A stretch of 64,000 bases of DNA. Source: Balneolaceae bacterium. Its GTDB lineage: Bacteria > Bacteroidota > Rhodothermia > Balneolales > Balneolaceae. How positions within the stretch are numbered: the stretch's first letter is position 1; every line of letters starts with the position of its first letter. This document shows, piece after piece, positions 9,237 to 19,745 of the stretch. The notes below the pieces were generated by a model. That model did no database searches. It saw nothing but the letters and a program-made list of their open reading frames with translations, and had not been told where the DNA came from. The DNA lies in assembly GCA_009711805.1 (NCBI GenBank), contig VEMX01000024.1, positions 32,273 through 96,272 of the forward strand, written 5' to 3'. The position numbers were made by a program, and so were the translations under genes.

Positions 9237-10538
9237 ATGACGAAATTTATAACATCAATCATATGCTTTTGCATTATTTCGATCACAGCCTTTGCCCAGG
9301 GGTTATCCGACAAAGAAAAGGAAATCCTTGCCCGCATTGATGCCAATCATGCCGAAGCCCTGGAATTTCTGGAAACCAATGTTAACATCAACAGCGGTAC
9401 CATGAACTTTGAAGGGGTGCGAAAAGTAGGCGACAACTATCATGATGCCTATGAGGCATTGGGATTTGAGACCCGGTGGGTATCTCAGGATGAAGTGAAC
9501 CGGGCCGGACATTTCTTTGCTGAGCAAGAAGGCTCGGAAGGAAAGAGCATTCTGTTAATAGGTCATTTGGATACGGTTTTTGAAGAAGAGAGCCCCTTCC
9601 AGGAATATAAAGTGTTGAACGATTCAGTGGCTGCCGGCCCCGGCGTAGCTGATATGAAAGCAGGAAATGTGATGATTCTCTATGCCTTAAAAGCATTGAA
9701 AGAAGCCGGAGCTCTTCCCAACACACAAATTCTTGTAGCTCTTACAGGTGATGAGGAGAAGGCGGGCGATCCGGTTTCTGTGAGCCGTAAAAGCTTAACC
9801 GAAGCAGCCAAGCGCAGCGACATTGCCCTGGGTTTTGAAGGAGCTTCGGGATTCAGCTATGCTACTGTAGCCCGCCGGGCATCCAACTCCTGGTACCTGG
9901 AGGTAGAAGGGCGGCAGGCTCATTCCTCCGGTGTTTTTAGTGATTATACCGGTGCTGGTTCGGTATATGAAGCCTCAAGGATTTTGAGCCGTTTCTACGA
10001 AGAACTTCAGGAAGATAATCTCACATACAATGTGGGGATGATTCTCGGAAGTAATGCCATTGAATATGACAGGGAGAACATCCGGGGATCGGCCAGCGGA
10101 AAACTGAATATTGTGCCCAAGAAAACCATTGTTCACGGGGATATCCGTTTTCTTACCAGGGAACAGGGCGACCGGACGTACAAAAAGATGGAAGCCATTG
10201 TTGACGATCACCTCCCCCAAACATCAGCCAAAATTGAATTTGTTGAGCGTTATCCGCCCATGGAACCAACCGAAGGTAATATGGAGGTGCTTGATGTGCT
10301 CAGCCAGCTAAGCCAGGATATGGGGCTGGGCGAGGTAGAAGCATTTGATCCGGGCAGGCGTGGAGCGGCCGATATCTCATTCATCGCAAAATATGTGGAC
10401 GGTCTCGACGGACTCGGTGTGATGGGCCGGGGTTCACATAGCCCAAACGAAACATTAAACCTGAAAACATATAAGGCACTCACCAAGCGGGCAGCCTTGT
10501 TGATTTACCGTCTCAGCCGGCAATCACCAGAAAATTGA
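9237..10538 (+). CDS. Exported M20 family metallopeptidase (carboxypeptidase G2-like)
   Basis: A 433-residue protein with a signal peptide ending AFAQ. M20A-type zinc motifs: IGHLDTVFE near 106-114, PGVADMKAG near 134-142, TGDEEKAG near 172 and a C-terminal GRGSHSPNE that provides the last His ligand. Relatives include carboxypeptidase G2 and ArgE/DapE. Export argues for extracellular peptide or pteroyl-glutamate-type trimming rather than biosynthesis. It begins 41 bp after GH92 and is probably cotranscribed with it. Confidence 0.88.
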   Translation: MTKFITSIICFCIISITAFAQGLSDKEKEILARIDANHAEALEFLETNVNINSGTMNFEGVRKVGDNYHDAYEALGFETRWVSQDEVNRAGHFFAEQEGSEGKSILLIGHLDTVFEEESPFQEYKVLNDSVAAGPGVADMKAGNVMILYALKALKEAGALPNTQILVALTGDEEKAGDPVSVSRKSLTEAAKRSDIALGFEGASGFSYATVARRASNSWYLEVEGRQAHSSGVFSDYTGAGSVYEASRILSRFYEELQEDNLTYNVGMILGSNAIEYDRENIRGSASGKLNIVPKKTIVHGDIRFLTREQGDRTYKKMEAIVDDHLPQTSAKIEFVERYPPMEPTEGNMEVLDVLSQLSQDMGLGEVEAFDPGRRGAADISFIAKYVDGLDGLGVMGRGSHSPNETLNLKTYKALTKRAALLIYRLSRQSPEN

Positions 10539-10629
10539 AATATTCTCCTAAAAGCGTTTTATGAGGTATGATGAATGAATACAAAGAACAGCTTAAAGTT
10601 ATTGTAGGAAAGGAAGGACAACCAAAACT

Positions 10630-13184
10630 ATGAAAGGAAAACTTAGTTTTATCATATTTTTTGTGGGGTTTATATGCGCCCAGGCACAATCGAAAGAATA
10701 TCCATTTCAAAACTCATCATTAGCGGTAGAGGAACGTGTTCAGGATTTACTGAGTAGGATGAGCCTCGAAGAAAAAGTGCGCCAGATGGATATGTACAGG
10801 GGTGAAAACTTTAAAAATGGTGAAGCTTTCGACAAAAAGAGGACAGCATCTCATATAGGAAAACTGGGAGTTGGCGCTATACATGATATTTATCCGCGAT
10901 CTGCAAAAATGATCAATGATCTTCAGAATCATGTCATAGAAAACAATCGATGGGGTATTCCTGCGCTGATCATGGGCGAGATGCTTCATGGCTATGTAGA
11001 CGATGGAGCTACTGCTTTTCCTATGAGTATAGGCCTTGGTGCTACCTGGGATACTGCTTTGATGGAAAAAGTGGGCCGAACTATTGGTACCGAAGCGCGA
11101 ATTCGAGGGGTACACTATGGGCTTGGTCCGGTACTGGGAATTGGAAGAGAACCCAGGTGGGGAAGAGTTGCCGAAACCTTTAGTGAAGATACTTACCTTG
11201 CCGGAGAAATAGGCTTGGCAATGATTAAAGGGATTCAAGGTGATACCTTAGCATCTAAAACGTCAATTATTGCCGAACCGAAACATTTTGCTGTTCACAG
11301 TTATCCACAAGCAGGGAGTAATTCGTCCCCCATAATTGTAGGGGAAAGAACGGCCCGGCAAGATTTTTTACCAGTATTCGAGAAGGCATACAAACAGGGA
11401 GGCGCCTTAGGGGTTATGTGCGCTTATACTGAATTGGATGGTATTCCATGTGCCGTAAATAAGTGGTTGCTATCCGACGTCCTGCGAAAAGAATGGGGAT
11501 TTAAGGGAATTGTAATTTCCGATTTAGGCGCTGTTAAGTATGTGCAAACAACACATTATGTGGCAAACTCTGCAAAAGATGCAATTAAGCAAGCGGTAAA
11601 AGCCGGTTTAGATATGCAGTTCTATGATTTTTCGAATGAGTTTTGGCAAAAAACAATTATCGAATTGATTAAAGAAGATGAACTGTCAATGGAGGCAATA
11701 GACCGGGCGGCAGGGGGAGTGCTTCGCCTTAAGTTTATGTTAGGTTTATTTGAAAATCCATACACAGATACTCAACTATTTGATCAATTATATCATAGCC
11801 GGGAACATCAAAATATAGCTTTAGCAGCTGCTCGTAAATCAATAACGCTGCTTAAAAACGATCAGAATTTGCTTCCACTTAAAACGGACTTGAACACAAT
11901 AGCCGTTTTAGGGCCTAATGCCGATGCGTCAAGACTTGGAGGTTATGCTGTAAGAAATAAAAAAGCGATAACGGTATTAGAAGGGATAAAAGAAAAGGCA
12001 GCCGATAGTATCGATGTCATATATGAAGAAGGAGTCCCTTTAATTATAAAAGGACAGATTGTTTCTCCTGAGAATCTTTTAACGCCAGATGAAAAACAAA
12101 ATGGTTTAAAAGGAGAATATTTCAACAACACAAAACTGGAGGGGACACCTGTTTTAACAAGAGTGGATGACACATTAGAATTCGACTGGCCCTGGTCTCC
12201 CGGCGAAGGAGTGAAAGATGACCATTTCTCTATTCGCTGGACAGGTTTCTTAAAACCTGAAAAATCTTTTGAAGGCTGGTTGGGATCAAGTTCAGATGAT
12301 GGTGTTCGGCTATGGGTAGATGATAAACTCATTATCGACAATTGGACAAAAGGAGCTACCAATATTGTAACATATCCAATGAGCTTTGAAGCCGGCAGAA
12401 AATATAAAATTCGCATCGAAATGTGGGAAGGAGGCTGGGGCGCCCGGGCTCATTTAAGATGGAATATCAAGAAAACAGAGACGTTGCTACTTTAGATTTA
12501 CATGGAAAGCAATTAGAGCTCATTCAGGCGATTCAAAAAACAGGAACACCGGTGGTTTGTGTACTTCTAAATGGCAGGCCGCTTTCAATAAACTGGATAA
12601 ACGATAATGTACCTGCAATTTTGGAAGCTTGGTTCCCCGGAGAGAAGGGTGGACAAGCCATAGCAGAAGTGCTATTTGGTGAATATAACCCGGCGGGAAG
12701 ATTGCCTATTACCTTTCCAAAATCAGTAGGTCAGTTACCTATCTACTACAATCAGAAACCTTCGGCAATACACAGGTATGTTGAAGAAAGTGAAGATCCC
12801 TTGTATCCATTTGGCCACGGCTTAAGTTATACAACCTTTAAATATGATAATATAAAACCAAGCTCCCACTCCATTCAAAAAGATGAGTCCGTTAAGATTA
12901 GTGTAGATGTGACTAATACGGGTAATTTAGATGGGGAGGAAGTGGTACAACTTTATATAAATGATGTATACTCTTCGGTTACTACTCCCAAAAAGACCCT
13001 AAAAGGCTTTAAACGTATTTGGATTAAAAAAGGAGAAACCAAAAAAGTAATCTTTGAACTTACTCCTGCTGAACTTTCGATATGGAATCGTGAAATGCAG
13101 CGGCTTGTAGAACCGGGAGATTTTGAAGTGATGATTGGAGGTAATTCGGTCGACCTAATCAAAACTACGTTTGTTGTAAAATAA
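10630..13184 (+). pseudogene. GH3 beta-glycosidase with inserted PA14 domain, interrupted by internal deletion and frameshift
   Basis: The first part (10630-about 12490) encodes a signal peptide ending AQAQ and a GH3 barrel with nucleophile Asp near 297 (VISDLGAV). The start of the second domain follows, with an inserted PA14 beta-sandwich ending GWGARAHLRW. The reading frame then stops (TAG at 12493-12495). The rest of the enzyme (LDLHGKQ, LLNGRPLS, PFGHGLSYTTF, fibronectin-like C-terminus) continues in another frame to 13184. Between PA14 and LDLHGKQ, GH3 proteins normally carry several dozen residues, including the VVVVG strand and the start of the G-E-x-x-D-R loop, which are missing here. 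So the lesion is a deletion plus frameshift near 12460-12490, not a simple base-call error. Probably inactive. Confidence 0.88.
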
Positions 13185-13205
13185 ATATTAACAGTGTTAT
13201 TAAAT

Positions 13206-14690
13206 ATGAAGACAAGAGCAAAAAAATTAGTGGCTACCCTATTGTTATGTTTAACAGGAAGTTTTCAGCTTTTATATGCTCAGGAAGCCTATGAAGAGGA
13301 GCGGTATGTACCGGAGACAGATCCGGCTGTATTACAGAAGCTGGATGAGTGGCAGGATTTAAAATTTGGCTTACTCATGCATTGGGGGCCCTACAGTCAG
13401 TGGGGAATTGTTGAGTCATGGTCGCTATGCCCCGAAGAATATGGTTGGTGTGAACGCACACAAGGATCGAATCCTGATAATTATTTTGCCTATAAAAAGG
13501 AATACGAAGCGCTTCAAAAAACCTTTAATCCGGTAAAATTCAATCCTGAAAAATGGGCGAAGGCCGCTAAAAATGCCGGGATGAAATACGTGGTATTCAC
13601 CACAAAGCACCACGATGGTTTCTCAATGTTCGATTCGAAATACACCGATTATAAGATTACAAGTGAGAAAACACCCTTTTCATCAAACCCGAAAGCCAAT
13701 ATCACCAAAGAAATTTTTGATGCTTTTAGGGATCGGGGTTTGTGGGCGGGAGCCTATTTTTCCAAACCAGATTGGAATTCACCCTATTATTGGGATCCTT
13801 ATTTCCCTCCCAAAGACAGAAATGTAAATTATGAGCCGAAAGCATATCCTGAAAAATGGAACAAGTTTATAGATTTTACCCATAACCAAATCCTGGAATT
13901 GCTTACCGATTATGGAAAAGTAGATATCCTTTGGTTAGATGGAGGGTGGGTGGCCAAAAAGCCAACCAGCCAGATTACTTCCTGGTACGACCGACAGTTA
14001 AAAAACAGTGAAAACGGATACATAAAACATCGATCCGTAAACCAGGATATCAGAATGGATGAACTGGTAGAAAAAGCCAGAGAAAAACAGCCAGAGCTTA
14101 TTGTTGTAGACAGGGCAGTACATGGAAAGAACCAGAACTATTTAACCCCCGAAAACAGAGTACCTGAAAAACCACTTCCTTACCCGTGGGAGTCGTGTAT
14201 TATATCCGGCGGCGGATGGTCCTGGACCCCTGATGCAGAATATATGAGCGGCAGGGAGGCCATTCATACTTTAGTCAATATTGTTGCTAAAGGAGGTAAC
14301 TTATTGCTGAATGTAGCACCAAATGCCCAGGGTGAGTGGGATGAAGGTGCATATAAATTGCTTTCAGAGATAGGAGATTGGATGGAAATTAATAACCAGG
14401 CAATCTATGGTACAAAACCTATGGCACCATATACGTTTGGCAACATTTCTATTACTTCAAAAGAAGATGGGACCGTTTATTTATTGTATTTAGTAGATGA
14501 AAACCAAACAGAAATACCCTCAGAAATTAAAATCCCCTTTTCTGTAAAGGAACAGGCACGAGCTAAAATTTTAGGGTCTGATGTAATGCTTGAGTTCGTT
14601 AAAAAGAACGAAGAGCTATTGCTAAAAATACCCACTAAAATTAAAAAAGACCTCTTAAAAACTTCAGCATGGGTTGTAGAGCTGAAGTAG
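13206..14690 (+). CDS. GH29 alpha-L-fucosidase
   Basis: A 494-residue exported enzyme (signal ending LLYAQ). GH29 motifs: FGLLMHWGPYSQWG near the mature N-terminus, KYVVFTTKHHDGFSMFDS (active-site His pair), and ILWLDGGW with the nucleophile Asp near 244. GGNLLLNVAPNAQGEWD closes the barrel, with a small C-terminal beta-domain after it. It releases alpha-linked fucose with retention. It follows the broken GH3 gene by 21 bp, suggesting a formerly joint operon. I chose ATG 13206 over GTG 13194 because the basic n-region of the signal begins there. Confidence 0.95.
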   Translation: MKTRAKKLVATLLLCLTGSFQLLYAQEAYEEERYVPETDPAVLQKLDEWQDLKFGLLMHWGPYSQWGIVESWSLCPEEYGWCERTQGSNPDNYFAYKKEYEALQKTFNPVKFNPEKWAKAAKNAGMKYVVFTTKHHDGFSMFDSKYTDYKITSEKTPFSSNPKANITKEIFDAFRDRGLWAGAYFSKPDWNSPYYWDPYFPPKDRNVNYEPKAYPEKWNKFIDFTHNQILELLTDYGKVDILWLDGGWVAKKPTSQITSWYDRQLKNSENGYIKHRSVNQDIRMDELVEKAREKQPELIVVDRAVHGKNQNYLTPENRVPEKPLPYPWESCIISGGGWSWTPDAEYMSGREAIHTLVNIVAKGGNLLLNVAPNAQGEWDEGAYKLLSEIGDWMEINNQAIYGTKPMAPYTFGNISITSKEDGTVYLLYLVDENQTEIPSEIKIPFSVKEQARAKILGSDVMLEFVKKNEELLLKIPTKIKKDLLKTSAWVVELK

Positions 14691-14783
14691 TTGAGAAGTT
14701 GAATAAAATATAAACAAGAGGTAACAAATAGTCTTGCCGATCGTCTGTTGAATGAAAGAAACCCAAACCTAAATACGAAACCA

Positions 14784-15857
14784 ATGCGTCGTTTACTCTT
14801 TATTCTATCATTTTTTGTTATATGTACTTCCCTTTTTGCACAAGATGTTGAAACCGAGCAGGACATCCTTGATGCTGAGCGAATTGTTAAAGGCTACTAT
14901 GATGAATATAACATACCAGGCATGAGTGTGTCGGTGTACCGGGATGGAGAAATAATTTGGTCGAAAGGGTTTGGCTATATGGATGTAGAAAAAAAGATAC
15001 CGGTGAATCCTGCAAAAACCTTATTCAGAATTGGGAGTGTTTCCAAAACTTATACCGCCGCTGGTGTGGGAGTTCTGATCCAGCGGGATAAGCTTGACCT
15101 TGAAGAAGAGGTGCAAACCTACGTGCCGCATTTCCCGGAGAAAGAATATGCCATTACCGTTGAGCAGGTGGCCGGGCATATAGCAGGTATTCGTCATTAT
15201 CGGGGAGATGAGTTTATGAGTTCTAAAAGATATGAGACCATAGATGAAGGACTCGAGATTTTTGAGGATGATACTCTGCTGTTTGAGCCGGGTACCAATT
15301 ATTCATATTCCAGTTATGGTTGGAATTTGATTAGTGCGGTTATTGAAGGGGCCTCCGGGCAGGATTTTCTTTCTTTTATGGAAAAGGAGGTGTTTGAGGC
15401 AATGAACCTGAACCATACCATGCCCGATTACGCCTATAAAGAGATCCCCAACCGCACCAGGTTCTATATCTATGATGACGGGGAAAATATTGAAGCCCCT
15501 TATGTTGATAATAGCTATAAATGGGCTGGCGGTGGCTTCCTTTCAACCACCGAAGATATGATTCGTTTTGGGGAAGCTCACCTCTCTGCCGGCTTCTTAA
15601 ACCAGGAAACCCTGGATCGCTTAATGGCACCCCTCAGTACGAATGATGGTGAGTCCACCAACTATGGAATCGGATGGCGCACGATGACCGGGCCGGATGG
15701 CAGCAGGTGGTTAGGACACAGCGGAGGCTCAGTAGGTGGAAGTACCATGTTTATTATACACCCTGAGAAAAAGGTGATTATTGCTTTTGCCATTAACCGC
15801 TCCAACGCTCCCCTGGGTGATTTAGTTGGAAAGCTACCGGTAGTGTTTATTGACTGA
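14784..15857 (+). CDS. Exported serine hydrolase of the beta-lactamase class C / penicillin-binding fold
   Basis: A 357-residue protein with a signal peptide ending LFAQ. The family triad is present: S-x-x-K as GSVSK near 82-86, a Tyr motif YSSYGWN near 175-181 and HSGGS near 312 in place of KTG. Such proteins (Pfam Beta-lactamase; EstB, DD-peptidase-like, LACTB-like) cleave esters, amides or D-amino-acid peptides; true beta-lactamase activity is not implied. It follows GH29 and precedes GH13 on the same strand. A TTG at 14748 is in frame, but the signal peptide starts at 14784. Confidence 0.88.
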   Translation: MRRLLFILSFFVICTSLFAQDVETEQDILDAERIVKGYYDEYNIPGMSVSVYRDGEIIWSKGFGYMDVEKKIPVNPAKTLFRIGSVSKTYTAAGVGVLIQRDKLDLEEEVQTYVPHFPEKEYAITVEQVAGHIAGIRHYRGDEFMSSKRYETIDEGLEIFEDDTLLFEPGTNYSYSSYGWNLISAVIEGASGQDFLSFMEKEVFEAMNLNHTMPDYAYKEIPNRTRFYIYDDGENIEAPYVDNSYKWAGGGFLSTTEDMIRFGEAHLSAGFLNQETLDRLMAPLSTNDGESTNYGIGWRTMTGPDGSRWLGHSGGSVGGSTMFIIHPEKKVIIAFAINRSNAPLGDLVGKLPVVFID

Positions 15858-16047
15858 TTGTTGAGATCATGTGCTTGAGTATTGATATGTTCACATGCTG
15901 ATGTGCTAAGGTTCAAGATTGTTTCCTTTTTTAGCGGATGGGGGATTGGATAGAGGGATGTTCACTACCCGCAATGTAAGCCATTTACATAAGAAAAAGT
16001 GTGCGCTGATCTTTATTATGCTGCCGTTAACGAATCAAAAGACATTC

Positions 16048-17916
16048 ATGAAGAAAATACGCTCCTTAGTTCTTATTCTGTTATGTATTACCGGCAGTTA
16101 CCAAGCCTTTGCTCAGCTTCCTGAGGAAATTCAAATTATTGATCCTCCCTTTTGGTGGGTCCAAATGCCGGTTAACGAACTTCAGTTGCAACTTTACGGG
16201 GACAACCTTGGCCATTACCGTGCCTCAATTGATTATCCGGGCGTTAAAATCACCCGGCAAATAGCGGTAGAATCTCCCAATTATTTATTTCTGTACATCG
16301 AAATTTCTGATGAAGCCGACGCCGGTGATATGGAGATTAGGCTAAGCAATAAGAAAAAAGAAATTAAGCTCGATTATGAACTCAGAGTCCGTGAATCCCG
16401 GGAAGGCAAAAACCAGGGCTTTGATCCCTCCGACGTTATTTACCTGATGATGCCCGACCGTTTTGCAAACGGAGATCCATCCAATGATTCCATTGAAGGA
16501 ATGAGGGAAAGTGCCGAACGGTCGAATCCCGAACGCCGCCAGGGCGGAGATATAGCCGGAGTGATGGACCACCTGGATTATATCGAAAAGCTGGGGATGA
16601 CCGCCATCTGGTTTACCCCCATCTTAGAGAACGATATGTCGCCCGAATATGGTGCATACCACGGCTATGCTGCCACCGACCTGTATAAAGTAGATCGCCG
16701 TTTTGGATCTAACGAACTATACAAGGTGTTGGTGGAAGCGGTACATGCCAGGGATATGAAGGTAATCATGGATATGATCCACAATCATATAGGCGACAAA
16801 CATTGGTGGATGGAAGATCTGCCAACCCAAGACTGGGTGTACGATTTCGAAGAGTATGGACAAACCAACTTCCGGGGCGCGGTTGGATCAGATCCCTATG
16901 CGTCTCAGCACGACAGAGACAAACTTATGAACGGATGGTTTGTACCGGAAATGCCGGATTTAAATCAAAACAATGATCTGTTGGCGGATTATCTTATTCA
17001 GAATACATTATGGTGGATTGAGTATTCCGGCATTGATGGCATCCGCATGGATACTTATGTTTACCCCGACCAGGCATACATGGCCCGATGGGCCCGGGAA
17101 GTAATGCAGGCTTATCCCGATTTTAATATTGTAGGAGAAGCCTGGGTTAATAATGTACCGGCTGCAGCCTACTGGCAATATGATGAAGCCGGTGTTGATG
17201 ACGGTTACCAGTCTAATTTACCGAGCCTGATTGATTTCCAATTTTCATTTGCAGTCAGAGATGCCTTCAATGAAGAATTTGAATGGACAAAAGGGATTAG
17301 CAGGCTCTATTACACCTTATCTCAGGACTTCCTGTATTCCGATCCCATGGGGAACGTTATTTTTCTTGATAACCATGACATGGAACGCTTCTATGAGCAA
17401 ATAGAACGAAATGAAGATCATTTTAAAATGGCCTATGCATTCCTGATGACCACCCGGGGCATCCCGCAAGTGTATTATGGTACCGAGTTGATGATGTCCC
17501 ATGAAGAGGGTGTCAGTGGAGATGAATCGTGGCGGCAAACCATACCCGGCGGCTGGCCTGATGACCAACGAAATGCATTTACCATAGATGGCCGCACCCA
17601 TAAAGAAAATGAAATCCTGGAATACATCACTAAGCTAACCCAGTGGCGAAAAGAGGCTATTGCCGTCCATGAAGGGGAACTGGTGCATTTCATCCCTGAA
17701 AACAACTCCTACGTCTATTTCCGTGTCCACAAAGAACAAACCGTGATGGTGGTCATGAATGCCAATGAGGAAACCGTAACATTAGATCGCGACCGTTTTG
17801 CAGAAATTCTGGATGATTTTAGTTTTGGCGTTAATGTAATGTCCGGAGAGAAAATGGATGTAATGGAGGATTTTGAGGTGGCTGGAAAAATGACTGGGGT
17901 TTGGGAGTTGAAATAA
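16048..17916 (+). CDS. GH13 alpha-amylase family enzyme (neopullulanase / cyclomaltodextrinase-like)
   Basis: A 622-residue exported enzyme with signal peptide ending AFAQ. Residues ~25-115 form an N-terminal beta-sandwich typical of cyclomaltodextrinases, followed by the GH13 barrel. DRFANGDPSND lies near its start; the catalytic residues are the nucleophile Asp in GIRMDTY near 330-336, the acid Glu in VGEAW near 361-365 and the stabiliser in LDNHD near 440-444. It would hydrolyse alpha-glucans or pullulan in the periplasm, like SusA. No SusCD, SusR or GH97 neighbour is present, so it is not a canonical starch locus. ATG 16048 is chosen because earlier in-frame sequence is not signal-like. 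Confidence 0.94.
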   Translation: MKKIRSLVLILLCITGSYQAFAQLPEEIQIIDPPFWWVQMPVNELQLQLYGDNLGHYRASIDYPGVKITRQIAVESPNYLFLYIEISDEADAGDMEIRLSNKKKEIKLDYELRVRESREGKNQGFDPSDVIYLMMPDRFANGDPSNDSIEGMRESAERSNPERRQGGDIAGVMDHLDYIEKLGMTAIWFTPILENDMSPEYGAYHGYAATDLYKVDRRFGSNELYKVLVEAVHARDMKVIMDMIHNHIGDKHWWMEDLPTQDWVYDFEEYGQTNFRGAVGSDPYASQHDRDKLMNGWFVPEMPDLNQNNDLLADYLIQNTLWWIEYSGIDGIRMDTYVYPDQAYMARWAREVMQAYPDFNIVGEAWVNNVPAAAYWQYDEAGVDDGYQSNLPSLIDFQFSFAVRDAFNEEFEWTKGISRLYYTLSQDFLYSDPMGNVIFLDNHDMERFYEQIERNEDHFKMAYAFLMTTRGIPQVYYGTELMMSHEEGVSGDESWRQTIPGGWPDDQRNAFTIDGRTHKENEILEYITKLTQWRKEAIAVHEGELVHFIPENNSYVYFRVHKEQTVMVVMNANEETVTLDRDRFAEILDDFSFGVNVMSGEKMDVMEDFEVAGKMTGVWELK

Positions 17917-17921
17917 TCTTG

Positions 17922-18050
17922 TTCCCAACTACCCCCGGTTGGGAATACCTGAGGGACTTTCCGGTTCCCGTGGAAGATTAAAGGTGTTGTGTATAGTTTT
18001 AATGTGCCTTGGCTATATTGACCCACCCCTTAATCCCCGCCCGAGCGGGG
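17922..18050. terminator. Convergent intergenic region with two GC-rich hairpins
   Basis: TTCCCAAC (17922-17929) pairs with GTTGGGAA (17938-17945), and CCCCGC (18035-18040) pairs with GCGGGG (18045-18050). They lie between the convergent ends of the GH13 gene and the M61-like gene. Neither is followed by a strong T-run, so they may terminate only weakly or stabilise mRNA ends. Confidence 0.45.
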
Positions 18051-18142
18051 AAACTCCTAAATAAAGAACTGATGCTGGAATAAACCTACTTCACTGTTAG
18101 TTTGGGTTATTCGGCAGATAATATCCCCTTCACATAACGGCA

Positions 18143-19693
18143 TTATTTCCCAAAGAGCCAGCTCAACTGTAACTCAACTGCATCTACTCCGGGATATGGA
18201 TCTTTTATAATCTCCAGTTGTTCGGTATTGAAATTATAACCTACCCGGTTAAAGATGTTTTGCAGCGGCAGCGGCTCAGTGTCGGCTACGTATTGCTCAT
18301 ACACGGCATTTAGATCCTGATTGGTATAGTTCGCCATGATTTCAAAAAGCTCGCCATCGTAAAACGACTTGTCTGCTCCATATTCTCTTGCCAGTACCTG
18401 AATCATCTGTTTTAAACCCCGCTGTCCGTATGAACTGCTCCTTAGTTTTATATCCAATATCATACTAACGAAAAATCCCCGTCCTTTTATCACAGACAGC
18501 ACATCCCCTTCAGGATCATCAAAAATATCCCGGCTTAACTCCGTTAATGGTTTTTCGGCTTGATATGATTTTGTTTCCCGGAGCTTGGCGTTGATGATAT
18601 CCCTGAACTCAGCCTCGCTCATTTTTCTTTTGTTCACTTGCATATGTTTAGTCAGGTATTCGGTGGTTCCTTCAACATACCAGAGGTGCTTGGTTGGAGT
18701 TGGGGAGCCATAATCAAAGGCTCGCATTTCCCAGCTCTGGGCATATTGAGACACATAAATATGCATAAATTCCCGAACAGCCTGTTCATATATGGCTTGC
18801 TGAATACTTTCTTGCTTCAGAAAATCACGATCCGCTGGGATCACCCATACTGAAGACGAATTATAATGAGAAGATGATATCTCCGTGAGATTTTGATCCG
18901 CCAAAAACCAAAGCTGAAAAGAATAATAAGCGGCAGGAAAATCTATATCCATATATGCGGATACATCCTTAATAGCTTGCTGTATCGCCGGCAGGAATTG
19001 ATCGGAAGAAAGGTTTTCATCTTCCGAATACCATGCCACGTCTATAGTTGTATTTAACTCCTCAAAAGACTCGGATTGTTGATTGGTAAATAATAATGGG
19101 TATTTAAAAAGCTCTGGAATGGATGATGCAGAATACACCAACTGCTGGCCTTCAGATGTCACCTTCTCGCGTGCCGAAAAAACCGAAAGCCCAAACGGTT
19201 TGGTGACATTTATGCTGATTGAGTCTGTCTGTACATTATCCAGATACCCAAATGAAGCTGCAGGTATAAACTGAAACCCCTTGCCTCGTTCAAACAGATT
19301 CTCATGTGGAAGGGAAGCCGATACATCCTCCCGGACTTCCTCCACATCATCAATGCGGTACGTAATTGTTGTTAATGAAGAAGCATTGGGTATACGCCAC
19401 CGGTTGTCATCAGCTTTAATTACCGGCAGGTTACTCCCGTCTTCAGCGGAGGCCTTCACTTCAGTTACCAGTGTGGCGTTATGGAGTTGTTCATAAAACC
19501 CGGGAGTGTAGGCGGCCATCACAAAATCTACCGTATCCTCATCCAGTCCCGATACATCCAATGTAATAACAGCCTGGTCATTCTCCAGGTCTTTCAAATC
19601 TACTGTATAGGTATAGATTGCCTTGGGAGATTTGCTTCCCAAAGAACATCCTGCAATAAGAACTAAAAAAAAGAAGTATGTAATTTTTTTCAT
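18143..19693 (-). CDS. M61 (glycyl aminopeptidase)-like lipoprotein with altered zinc motif
   Basis: A 516-residue protein whose N-terminus (MKKITYFFFLVLIAGC) is a lipoprotein signal. The N-terminal beta-rich half and the segment FDYGSPTPTKHLWYVEGTTEYL match the M61 aminopeptidase layout, in which WxxEGxTxYY supplies the third zinc ligand. The expected HExxH helix reads R-E-F-M-H at residues 307-311 (codons 18761-18775), so the first zinc-binding His is Arg. M61 proteins usually also have a C-terminal PDZ domain; it is short or absent here. The protein may be catalytically dead or use another metal arrangement. The gap to the upstream MFS gene is 52 bp on the same strand. Confidence 0.8.
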   Translation of the reverse strand: MKKITYFFFLVLIAGCSLGSKSPKAIYTYTVDLKDLENDQAVITLDVSGLDEDTVDFVMAAYTPGFYEQLHNATLVTEVKASAEDGSNLPVIKADDNRWRIPNASSLTTITYRIDDVEEVREDVSASLPHENLFERGKGFQFIPAASFGYLDNVQTDSISINVTKPFGLSVFSAREKVTSEGQQLVYSASSIPELFKYPLLFTNQQSESFEELNTTIDVAWYSEDENLSSDQFLPAIQQAIKDVSAYMDIDFPAAYYSFQLWFLADQNLTEISSSHYNSSSVWVIPADRDFLKQESIQQAIYEQAVREFMHIYVSQYAQSWEMRAFDYGSPTPTKHLWYVEGTTEYLTKHMQVNKRKMSEAEFRDIINAKLRETKSYQAEKPLTELSRDIFDDPEGDVLSVIKGRGFFVSMILDIKLRSSSYGQRGLKQMIQVLAREYGADKSFYDGELFEIMANYTNQDLNAVYEQYVADTEPLPLQNIFNRVGYNFNTEQLEIIKDPYPGVDAVELQLSWLFGK

Positions 19694-19745
19694 GGCATAC
19701 AAAGGTTATCAGGATTGTTCAACTGTCGTAACAGTGATTGTAATT

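Noticed and set aside
12423..13184. Second GH3 part as an independent gene starting at 12423
   Set aside because: Its first codons are the out-of-frame shadow of the PA14 domain; the real homology begins near 12480, in continuation of the upstream GH3 gene.
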